Shown here: in pieces, positions 34,701-62,000 of the stretch
Layout of the letters: each line of letters starts with the position of its first letter
How positions within the stretch are numbered: position 1 is the stretch's first letter
Source: Bugula neritina
Lineage: Eukaryota > Bryozoa > Gymnolaemata > Cheilostomatida > Bugulidae
NCBI GenBank assembly: GCA_964035545.1
Contig: OZ037767.1
Coordinates: 14,472,801 to 14,536,800 of the forward strand
Length of the DNA stretch: 64,000 nt
Reading direction: 5' to 3'
Notes under the pieces: model-generated
What the model was told of the DNA's origin: nothing
Databases searched by the model: none
What the model saw: only the letters and a program-made list of their open reading frames with translations
Translations under genes and position numbers: made by a program

Positions 34701-37700
34701 AATTAAATATTATACTTATGGTTAACAGTTTTGAAAAATGAAACTTAAAAACTTACAACTTTTTTTTAAAAAAAACTTCAATGTTTAAAATTGTCAGAAT
34801 AATTTGTAAAAGCTACTAGAATAGATTTAAAACTAACAAAAACACAAGTTTTTTAGTTGTGGTAAAGAGATTTTTGAGAAGTTCATGGAATTAAAAAATT
34901 CACAGGTTTAATTTAATTACACTACTATGATTATAGAGAATTTGAGCCTGAGGTTGGTATTGGATTGGGATTAACGCATTTGCTAGTTGCAAGGTGATTA
35001 GCATGTTATATCAATCACATGGACTAAAGTATTTTTACTAGAATGTTCTGATATATAACATAATGTGAATTACAATGGTTCAATATCATTATAGTCCATA
35101 GCTACATTTGAGTTGGCATGCTTCAAAGTAACATGCTATATTTCATTTCGGTTACAAGTTATATAATTATAAAGTGAGAGAAAATTGTTTTAGTAAAACA
35201 TGTATGTGTAATTTTGCTGAAGATAACTATGAATATCCGTCTTTTTATATTACAAAGTAATAGCTGTTAGTTTAATGCTTTAGAACTAGACTAAAGCACT
35301 CTCAACAATAACTCATTTGTAGTGATGAGATTACCCAGTGGTCCCGTGGTGTAATGGTTAGCACAATTGCCTGCAAGCCAGAGGTCTCGGGTTCGATTCC
35401 CAGTGGGGGCAATTATTTTTCATCATTCAGTGCTTCATCACATTATTTCAAAAATTTCTTTAAAAAAGAAGCTACCCCCTATAGCTGTGATAAAGATGTG
35501 AATTGAGCTTCAAAAGTCTATTGGCTTATTTTAAAAGTATTCATATTTGTTGATTTTGAATAATTTTGTAAGAAGTCAACTAATTCTAACAAAATAGGTA
35601 GTGACAAATATTGAATGTTGACTACACAGTGAATGCGTGGAAAGAATGTCATAAAAATGTCATTATTCACAATGTTTTATACTCCTTTAGTATCAATAAC
35701 CTATAAGGAATGAGCAACTGGCATTTGCCAATTGATAGGTGTGTTGCAAGTATGTAGGGGGTTTTGTTCTTCCCCACTTGTGTTGTTCTTTTATATTATA
35801 AGCTATTTTCAATTATAAAGATAAACATGGAAAAGTGCAGAAAATTTATATATTTATTTATGAACATTAATTCAACGACTTTCTAAAATATTTATAATAC
35901 TTTATACTATTTGTATTTTAGTCTGCAGTTTGAAACAGAAACAACTAAATATTGAGAACATTTTAGATATTTATGTTATAAATTGTGAATATATATCTTT
36001 TATACCTGCTTTAGCTTTCTAAAGTTATTTTTAGTATATTTTATAATTTTCACAATTTCTAATTCTGCTGAAACATGCAATATTTAAGCTTTTTAATGTT
36101 ATAAAATAATAATAAAATCAAAAACAAACATTTTAAAAACTTAAAATAATTGTTGAGAAGAATAATATTTTGTATTTTTATATGTTCACTGTCACACTGA
36201 AATTTATGCCATAATATTGTATGATTGTATTTAAATTGTTTGGCTAATTTATATTGCTTTTTAGCTCTTACATCAATTGGATAAAAACAATTTAATTTTA
36301 TTCAAAACAATTGAACATTTTTACATATAATACTATGTTTGTTATTGTTTCAATGCATGTTAACCCAAAGTATTGAATAGAAAAATGTTGTTTAACTACA
36401 ATTAACAATAGGGTCAATGGTCTAAAGTCTAAACCTAAATCCAAGAAAAATGGTTATTTCATAGTGATTTAAACTTTTTACATATGCATAAGCTTTATTG
36501 AATAAATAACTAACAAAACGGTGTACAGAGTTTATAACCCCACTTATTCTTTTCCTATAAATTTTATAAACCGCAAATCTTTTTGTACTATACAAAATTC
36601 TACGAAAATCCATTACTTTTTCAACATCCTCAATTCTAAAGCTACTAATACTGCAAACAGGATGTAGGTAAGAATTATGTAATAATGATCACCTGTTCTC
36701 CAGCAGACGTTACTCCAAGTCCAGCAGACGTATCTTTCATTTCACAATCTGCAAAATAAAAAAGAAACATTTATAGCAAATAACATGTGTAAACGGAATC
36801 TATAAATTTAGTATTTTGTTTTTAGATCAAATATTCTGTTTTATTTTAAAATCATCATGTATCTGAATTCCTCGTGTCATATTGATGTAATCAAAATTTG
36901 CAAATATATAACCATCTCATATTATTTTAGTTTTAGGATTATAATAGGCTACATTACAATTTATTTTAGAACTTTAAAAGGAAAACTATTTTAGAAACAT
37001 ATAAAATATCCCTGTTAGAAATATTTTCACCTTACTGCTATATAGCATATATAATATTTCACATATTTAATATTAGCATGTGAGATCAGGCAAAAACTTT
37101 GATTGCATGGCTAGCTTCTTCAAATATTGCTAAAAGCAGCACCGAGCTGTGAGTGACTAAGTGCTGGATTTTTGCCCTACTCAAGGTCCTGAACCAATGC
37201 ACTCACTGACCACCAACTCAGTGCTGCTTCTAGCAACTTTCAATTTCCTCAACTGCTTTTGAACTATTTTGTTACCATTGTCTGTTACAGTATCGTTAGA
37301 ATTATTGCCTGAAGCTTTTATACCAATGCTATAATAGCAAAGAGCTTTAATGGAGCCAAATTAGTTATATATTACCAACCAGATAAAGGTCTGTCTGACA
37401 GAGAAAGGTTTGTGATGTTGGAGTTATCATTCGAGGTTGCTGATTGGACAGTTGCAACTCTACAGACCTCCTACAAAACAAATCTGGTCTGATAAAACAT
37501 CTATGAAATTATATTTTAATAACATGATTTATGTGGTTCCAGGTTGCGGAAGATGCTGAAGAGCTACACAAATCATAACAATAAATAATGGGAAGCAACA
37601 CTGGGCATAAATTGGATATTATAGCTGGCAGACAATTTTGAAAAAAGACACTTACGTAATGTCATAATAACACAAGAGAAAGATAAAGATCAAAACGATT

Positions 37701-38596
37701 ATGCTAAACTCTCCACTTAATTAAGTTTTCTAGTTGAATATTAAAAACTCTATGGCCTTTCATGTCGCCATGGTTCATATCAATTATTATGCAACAGTAA
37801 TGTTCAAAGATCAACTATTAAAAAATTGACAACCTGCCCTAGTGCACTTCAAGTTTCTAATAAAATTTGTTTTTGGTTAACGTATTTATTGAATTGCACT
37901 GAAGCTTAATTTAAACTCTCAGTAGCTTCCACGTTGAAGAGGAAACGGGGAGGGCTGATTGCATCTAGTCAAGAGGTAGTGCTCGTCAGTTGGTGGGCGC
38001 CAGACCGACATCAGCCACAAGAACAAACATATCAGCAGAGTGATAGAAGATGGGCAGTGTGCCACTGTGCACTAACAATAATAAACTCAGCTAGGTTTCC
38101 GTGCCAATTGTTATATAACTGGTTAGGAATGACTCACCTTTGGCGACAGCCGACATTCTTCTGCTTGTTTTCCTGGCCTACAAATTATGATCAATAGACT
38201 TTGTGAATAAATGAATTTAAATATGCATTGCGTAATGCATTTACAACTCTGTAACCCAATATACCATTTATTGGGATTGCCGTTCTGAATCTACATTTTC
38301 TAAGAATTTTACTCTTTAGAAACTGCTTGTAGAGCAGCTTAAAATGACTTCAGCTGAGCAAGATATTTGTTAACTGATGGTTTATTATGATTCAGTGCTA
38401 CACGTATACCACATAGCCCTAATTCTAAGCATCAATCTCACATGCAGTTTAGTGAAACCTGATGAGCAGGTTAGTGTGTGTGTCCACATAAATTAATTTC
38501 ATCACCAACCAAATGGCATAAATTTGAATATTTTGAAAAGGTTTAATTAGACAGTTTAATGTGCCAAAGTCTAGAGCATGCAAAGCGCCAGGGTAC

Positions 38597-38690
<94 letters not shown>

Positions 38691-41600
38691 CAATATATAT
38701 AAAAACTAGCTAAACAATAAATGGGATGCAACAGTTCACGCAGTTTATGATTTGTTTCCAGCTACCCAAATAACTTTTGAGAATAAACACACAGGATTAC
38801 TTCTGATAAGACTTACATGTCACAATCATCAAAGTCCTGTGCATCCTCCACCTTGACCTTTGTACTGCAATAGTCATCGTGTTCGACTACAAGCAGCACA
38901 AGTTCAATCAATATTCATGATTCTAGCAACTGTGATTTTTCTTTATTAGATATTTGTTGAACATAAAAAACAATGCTTTGGCCAGATGGGGCTTCTTAGT
39001 CTGGGAAGACAACTCATTTAAGAGAAAGAAAACTCTGATCTTAAACCTCCGTTACCTTGCGGAAATACCAATCACAGAAAAAGTTTGGGGAGTAAACTCG
39101 GAAAAAATAAAAAGTTAGAATCTTTAAGACAGTTTATCGTTGTTTACAACCACTCTTTGGCAGCTACTGTGATGACATTGGTGCCAAACTGCAACAGCCC
39201 TGCTGTTCTTTTAGATTTTTCAGCAACATGGAGAGGGGAGACAGGTTACATGGGCAACAGCCCGTCTTTCAAATATTAATTCCCAGATATACACACAGGG
39301 GGTTGTCATCCATAGGCGACTGACTGATTGAGTGAAACTCAATTGAGAAAGGCAGCTTTCAAGTTGAGAGCTCTTAAACCCGTAATTTAGTTCCACAGAG
39401 TCAAAATTTTAATCGTATTCATAGGAAAATATAACTTCATTTGTTTTGACAGATTTGAAAAAGTTCATAGCAAGTTAAAAACTTACAATCAAGACAAAAG
39501 TGCAAACACCTGAAAGTCCATACATGTGTTGATTTATGAACGCATGGTCAAAAGTTTTATGTATTTAAATTAAAACATTAATGATAACTGGCTTAATCTA
39601 TAGCACTGTAGCTGTATAACACATGCCATAAAACACTTTCAAGCTCTAGTTGTTGACAGATTTTGATTTAAACTCTGCCAAGTATGTGTGAAAGTAGAAC
39701 CAGCTGGCCATATTGAATGGGCACAGGATAGTTGTTACATATAAGTATCAGTTATATCTGTAGTACTTAGCATAGTTTTTCATTACCAACATCTTGAGCA
39801 TCCCTTGCTGTTTGATATTAACATAATTTTTGTGTATGTCACTGCTTCTTTAAAAGAACCATCTAGCAAGTGGCATGACAACCATAATTTTCACAGAACC
39901 AGTGTTCATTTAGTTTGTGCTTACGATACCTTCCAATAAATGGAAAATTCTTATTATATCAAAAAACAATTTCAAATATCAGTCAATGCTTTAAAAATAA
40001 CTTGTTATGGCTAAAATGTGTTTGGCTAATAATGTTTTGCAGATTTGTGGGTATATTTCAATTTTTTGGTTCTCACAAAATGAAATGTTTTAAGTTATTT
40101 AATAGCTGTCAATAAATTGCTACAAGAGTACCAACCTAAGAAACAAGACAGCGAAGTTGAAGCTATTGATGCTTTTGTATATAATCACAATGATAGTAAA
40201 TCACAGCAGGTTGTGCAGTTTTAAACCTTAGCTATGCATAAACAGACAGAGACAAGGTAAAGCGACAATAATTTTAGCCCATCACGTGCTGGGAGAATGC
40301 ATCAAAATCTGAAATTAATATGCTAAACTTTTTACCTATGCCTAAAAGTTTGTCTCTAAACGCTACAGACTTAATTACATGCATAATAATTCTACTATAT
40401 CAATTAACTATTTTTTCAGACACAATTCAGAACCCATAAAAGTTGAGCGGCTTGCCAGGCTTGTAACTGAACTTTTACCTGATTGGATAGAAGTTTCTGT
40501 TTCAGTATTTGATAGGCCAGGACTATTTGCGCTGAGAGAAGCTGGATCAATGATTTCACATAGCTGCAGACAGTGTACTTGCTGAAGATGCTGAAGGAAC
40601 TTGATGGAAGATCTTGTAGAGTATTCGCAGTGAATACACAGCAACACTTTTAGTCTCTCTCTACTTTCTCCACGTTCTAAAACTGTAGGAAACTTTGATT
40701 CTTAGATTTACTATAATAATACGGTATGATGAAATGCTATTAATGGTTTTAATACTATAACTGTGGCGTCTTAAAAACTTTTCATACTAGTCCTAGTCCT
40801 GTGTGAGTTAGCCATCACACCACCTTGCCGAAGGCCGTGTCGCGCTGAATACCAAAAAAACAGTTTTCTATCAAGAAGTCCATTAAAGACTGCAGCTGGA
40901 CCACAAGACCAGTATTAGTAACCAACAACTTTTATATTAGGGAAGTAATGCCAACCCCTCCCGACTAAAGCAATAGAAAGGGGAAGAACTAGGACGGGTA
41001 GTCTGTGCATGTGACTCAACAATAGCAGTGGACCAATTAAAAATTAATTTGAAGGAAAATAGTTATATAAACTACTTAGTGCACCACTTGAACTCTGCGC
41101 TTTCTTAAACAAGTATAATTAAAGACAATGTAGACATTGCCTGGTTTCAGGGTTTAAAAAAAATAGTTAAATACTAAAAAGAACTAGCTAACAAACATTA
41201 TTTCAAAATATTTGCTGCTTGTTACAGATTAGCATGTATAGTTTTTGCAAACTCAAATATTTAAATGAAGATGGTAGTTATAGATAAAAAAACTGTTAAC
41301 TTATTAGTAAATAGTGAGAAGTTACTTACCTGAAGATGGGTCATTGGACTTGTGAGACTTGAATGCTGCTGATGCCTTGTACGCCTCTTGAATCTTCAGG
41401 GTCAAGGATGCTGTTAGGTTTCCTACACAGTCAGCTTCTTTGTGTTGGAAGAAAAGTTTTACGTCACTCAAAGCGAACGTGGCCGAGCATGTGCCACATA
41501 CAAGTGTATCCTGGGTGGTCTTCCCGTCTTCTGACAGAGATACTGGTGAATCCACTTTGTCTATTTCTACCAAGTCTTCTGCAAATAGTTTCGCACAATC

Positions 41601-42936
41601 AGCAACAAAGTTTGCAGAGGAAAACTAGTTATTAAGTATGCAGAATCAAGCGGACTTCTCAGTCTTTTGTAGAAATGATTTTTATAAATGATTATCATAA
41701 TGATCTTTTTTGTGTAAATTTTCTAAGCTTAAAATTCTGATTTGCCTGTTTGCTGGACTTAATAGAATTAATTAATTTACTAAAATTATCATTTTGAAGA
41801 CAAGTTGAAATCCACACCCAGCTCTTGACAATAGGGTACCAAACTCAATCAATACTCAAAGGTCAACTCTTGTATGGAGTGATAAAAACCATGTTGTTAC
41901 TATTATACTAAAACAGTTGTCACGTACGTACTATTAGCTTTCTATGCCTTTGCATTTGCTAGCATTATCGGTTTTACTAAACATAACTTTCTACTTGTGT
42001 GTATCTACATATTCACCTTCCTAAAGCTCACAGCCAATTAAATTTATTATTGAGCCGTTTGCCAAACGCTATTTTACTAGCAACTGCAGTGTGTTTATAG
42101 GAAGTACTTTATATGTCTCAAAAGTCTATAAAATATATTAAAAGTTCTTTGTGCAATATATATAATTTCTTTCCTAGTTGTAAATAGCTTTTTTCTATTT
42201 AAGTGTTTGAGCAGACAATATTGCTTAATCATTTCAAGGAAACTAGCATGTTGAATGCCAAAATTCTATATGATGGCCATATGCTGCATGCAATAACTAC
42301 TTCAACTCACCATAATTAGAAGATTTTATAAATTAATAGAATGCAAAGGTATTGCACAATTAATTTATTTTAATTAATTTAAATGGTTGTTAACTCTACC
42401 AGCAGAAATGTTATCATATGACCATATGATTTGTTTGTATCAAAATTGGCTCAGCTATAACTGTAGCTGCATTAAAGTAGAACCAAGTACATTATAGTTA
42501 GAGGCTTGCATATGAGATAGTTTCAGAAACATTAGGAACTTGAATCAGTGTCAATAAAGCTATATCTGCATTGCTTTTATAATCTACACATGCCTACTTT
42601 ATACATGTTGCTACATGCCTTCTTCAAGGTAGAGCTTCTTTGCAAAATTTAAGATCTCAAAACAATTCATTACCAAACATCCTAACTACACTACTTTACT
42701 ATTTAATTGCTGCTCAAACATGTTTATAGCTTTTCTGTTGGATTGCTTGAGCAATCGAAGGCACTTAAACACATATAATTACATAGTGCTATAGCTATGT
42801 AGAGCACTAGCTGCCTACCTGCAGGGGTTGTCGCTCTTCTACGGTGTTTGACACTAGCCTCAGGTGTCATGAGAATATCCATATCATTTGTATGGTTGAT
42901 AAGCTGTACAGGTCTGTCTTGCTTTCTTCGTGACAT
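28782..42936 (-). CDS. BCL11: BCL11-type zinc-finger transcription factor (downstream copy), complete, 13 exons
   Basis: Exons: 42819-42936, 41330-41578, 40479-40682, 38817-38886, 38138-38177, 37380-37470, 36693-36748, 33758-33824, 31845-32171, 31438-31628, 31085-31263, 29983-30200, 28782-29107. All are GT-AG and the product is 711 residues. It starts [12 protein letters not shown], the NuRD/RBBP4-binding N-terminus known from BCL11, SALL and FOG proteins; the frame stays open 26 codons upstream, but this Met is chosen by homology. Fingers: CCHC at 67-90 (same spacing as BCL11A CGQC...HK..C), C2H2 at 138-159, and a cluster at 466-486, 494-514 and 520-540, the last being C2HC. The cluster ([20 protein letters not shown]) matches vertebrate BCL11 ZF4-6. 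A vertebrate-like ZF2-3 pair is absent. It ends ...[11 protein letters not shown], a CtBP-like motif. Expected role: nuclear, sequence-specific repressor. Introns interrupt two fingers. Confidence 0.9.
31890..32075 (-). repeat. Coding 30-bp repeat in BCL11 (downstream copy) exon 9
   Basis: Six tandem 10-residue units of the type [10 protein letters not shown] (first three near-perfect, last three diverged, e.g. [10 protein letters not shown]) at about residues 333-393. The region is basic, Pro/Ser-rich and probably disordered. The corresponding exon of the upstream copy (49585-49761) lacks the array. Confidence 0.85.
35329..35422 (+). repeat. tRNA-like SINE element, family 1 (best-preserved copy)
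   Basis: It has GTCCCGTGGTGTAATGGTTA, then the B-box GGGTTCGATTCCC and GGGGGCAATTATTTTTCATC. It has a tRNA-like A/B-box layout, but two acceptor-stem pairs mismatch and no standard anticodon arm is visible, so a working tRNA gene is unlikely. Intronic in the downstream BCL11 gene. Confidence 0.7.
37128..37250. repeat. Short foldback element, second copy
   Basis: The left end TTGCTAAAAGCAGCACCGAG pairs with the right end (reverse complement TTGCTAGAAGCAGCACTGAG), leaving a loop of about 80 bp. The termini match the element at 6.69 kb. Intronic in the downstream BCL11 gene. Confidence 0.6.
38601..38690. repeat. (TA)n microsatellite
   Basis: About 45 perfect TA dinucleotides within an intron of the downstream BCL11 gene. 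Confidence 0.97.
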
Positions 42937-44861
42937 GACACCAACAGTTCTGGATTCCCACAGACCCATGTAGAGATGCGCACTGCCAAAGACCGCTGCT
43001 GTAAGTGAAGTCATCGTAGCGCCAACGTCGTTGCCAATTTACACTCCAGCAGTCATCGCTTTTGAATTGACAATCGCAGGAACCGATGGACACTATTGGA
43101 TTTCTGTTGCAGGTAGATGTGTAATAGTACATCGTATGATATGCCATCTGACTGCAGAGTTTTGGGGTGTTTCCATGGTAACGCGACTGCTCACTCCACC
43201 TGCTAATCATAACCAAGTCCACGCTGTCCCAGTTGACAAGTTCTGTAGTGATTAGTGGCGGTAAAGCTCAACAGATTAGTAAAACGTTGGGTAAACCAGA
43301 CGTTACTGGTAGGCACTTGTCAAGATGATGAGGGAGGTATTTTTTACTCATTATATCAATAGTGCATGTTGTACTTTATGGGATTGCCTAGTTTTATAAT
43401 AGTTGTGGTTGCACAATTTAGTGGGTCGACTCAGTTTTGCTAATTAATGCAGCAGCACCAGGAATTAAACAATAAGATCTAAGGCTAAAAATGCAGCTTA
43501 AACACAATCTCTTCAATTACAGCAATTTTATGTGCAGACTTATGAAGGTTGAAAACATATATGTCAGTGTATTTATATTATGGAGTTCTTTTATTTTAGT
43601 AATAGTTTTGTTTAAAAATAACTGCTTGCAACCTCAGTTTGTTTGTTTTCAATTTATATTAAGGAACAGTTAAATTGCTATTAGAATATAAAGCAGCAGT
43701 ACCCATCTAGCTATATCTGTAAAATATATTGCCATATGGTTAGGAGAAAGTAACTCCATACTACTTAATATTTATGTCTGATCTGACTTTTCATATAACA
43801 GTTTATTTATAAGTTTATACTGTGAAACAAAAAAATAGAAAGTGGCAAACTATGATGTAAAACTTTATTTTTAAAAATCTTCTTGGAGTTACCTACCCAT
43901 GTAGCAGTTAGCAACCGCAATTATTTAGTGCTTTACTTCATATCAGTTTAGCTAACATTCTTTTCGATGCTCTTGTTTACATGCCTGCGTGAGATGGTCA
44001 TAGGATAGCAGAGAGAAGCCTTCAAACTACAGCTGCCAGACTAAATTCAGCATCAAACCTTTCAGCTATTTCAGCTATTATATTTTCTAAAGCACAATTT
44101 GATTAGCATCATAAAAGTTTTAGAAAAAATATATTTCTTATAGCCATATATAGCAGGTTTGCAAATCAAATGCTTTTTCACTTGAATTCATTGACTTCAT
44201 GACTAAAATTACAAAGAAATTTTTAGGTTTTTAAATATGATTTGGTATATGTATTAGTTTTAGTATAATAGTATTTATATACTATACGGGATTGTGTTGT
44301 CTTGAGAAACAAGAGAAAACAACTAATGCTATTTTTGAGATATTTAGCTTTTAAAGAAGACAACTCTAAACTTAAAAAGCAAACTTATCATTTTAGCCTT
44401 GCTGAAAGCCATGATGTCCTGTGTTATATAGGAGATGTGATATAAATTTCATGATATCACAATAACTTGTATACAATACAATATCAATATACAATATATC
44501 CATTATGATGATATATTAAAAAGTATATTTTCCTTACGATTACATTATATATATGCATACAGCGTTAATTTCAATTATTATATTTTGATTCATTCAAATT
44601 TAACAACAAACTGTTGATCATCTTACGATAGTTTGAATATTAAATTTACATGTTTTAATTCAACTTTTCTCCATTATTTTGTTCCGGATCTTGTGTTTAC
44701 AAGACAAGAAAAAGGCGTGCATTTATTACTTCAGTATGTGTTAAAATATATATTTTGTTTTGTTTAGGCTTAGCAACTTTTCTTTCAGTATTTGTGTGAC
44801 TTGAAATATTGGTTTACTTATATGTTAAGGTAAACCAAATTTAAGAAACGGTAACGAGGTG

Positions 44862-44990
44862 AAGGGTTAGCGGTGCTCATAGATTAGTGGTTTAAACCCC
44901 AGCATATAGTCAAAGGTGGCACCCAAAAAACATTATAGGAATATTATACATAAACTTATTGTGCAAAGAACATGCTAGACAGTTGAGTAA
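44862..44990 (+). repeat. Degenerate SINE-like repeat, family 2
   Basis: AGGGTTAGCGGTGCTCATAG, then GGTTTAAACCCC and GTCAAAGGTGGCACCC, weakly match the family-2 head and body at 7.4 kb. Confidence 0.4.
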
Positions 44991-45533
44991 TACAGAAAGG
45001 GTAAAATAAGTACAATGCACATAAAACGTTAGCTTTTTAACTAAAAGTTTTTTATAGCTTTTTTGCTAAAAGCTTTCTTTAGCTTTTTCCCTGAAAGCTT
45101 GTACAGTAACAATGGTAAAGTACAAGCAACAGTGATCATCATGTACTGGGTCAGTCTAAACTGATCTTGCATGCATGGGAACGCCATATTATTATATTTG
45201 ATATCTGGAATATGCTAGTACAATAGGATGCTAGATGTGCCGTAACAGCTATTCATTCATACTTTATTAACATTTCTTTTGTAAAAGTAACCAATAATAG
45301 TAGAGAAACTTTGTTTCGTAACACAGAATGTTATAAAGTTATACAACAAATACACATGCTGGTATATACCTAAATGACTAATATTAATATAGTAAGGTTG
45401 TAAAAATATTGTATAACAAGGCAGCATGTGGCACACTAATATACCTATATAATATTTACATTTGGATATATTACAGTGTGTCAATCAAATAACAAAATAT
45501 ACTTCAGCATTGACTCTATTATTATATATATAT

Positions 45534-45537
<4 letters not shown>

Positions 45538-45607
<70 letters not shown>
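45538..45607. repeat. (TA)n microsatellite
   Basis: About 35 TA dinucleotides between the BCL11 genes. Confidence 0.97.
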
Positions 45608-45610
<3 letters not shown>

Positions 45611-46245
45611 TTGGTACAAAACTTCACATTACATTATAAGGATATAAAAATGCTATTGAGACAAATAGGCAAAAGGTTAAAATACTTTATTAGGGTACCA
45701 AAATATATCAATCATATTATTTTTGATTTATTATGATAATATTTCATCACATCAGTTTTAAATACATGAAATAATATATTATATAATATGCTTATATAAT
45801 AACATATAATTATTTATATTACAACCACCGGCAACTAATTGAGTATGTATTATTTGGCTTTCACATGATAACTATATAAAGTACATGATAAGTACTCTGT
45901 ACAAAAAACTACCCCTTTCCCCTTTTCTTCCACTCCTTGTGAGTCATAACAGGTTTCAGTTAATGAGAGGTATAAGCAATGAGTCATGAATCAAGTATAA
46001 TTTTTAGAACTTTCTAGAGATTTGTTTTCTCTTAGTCGGCTGTAACTTTCATTAATCCTTGAAATAGAAAAGTCTACTAATGAAATTCAATTAGTTTAAA
46101 GATAAACCCTCAAAAAGAGTATAAAGTTGACAGTTTCATATCTACTGTATTTGATCTAGTGCCTATATTATATTTCTCAAACAATATTTCAAGTGAGAAT
46201 ATTACTTGCTAACAAATAAGAAATAATCAAAGCTGATGTGCATAA

Positions 46246-62000
<15,755 letters not shown>

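Larger units (their letters stand above)
42937..46245. other. Spacer between the two tandem BCL11 genes
   Basis: About 3.3 kb between the stop of the upstream copy and the start of the downstream copy. It should contain the promoter and 5' UTR of the downstream gene and the 3' UTR of the upstream gene. A SINE-like fragment (44.9 kb) and a TA tract (45.5 kb) lie here; no other coding region was seen. Confidence 0.6.

Noticed and set aside
35341-35412. Functional tRNA gene
   Set aside because: Acceptor-stem mismatches, no clear anticodon arm, and repeat-like flanks.
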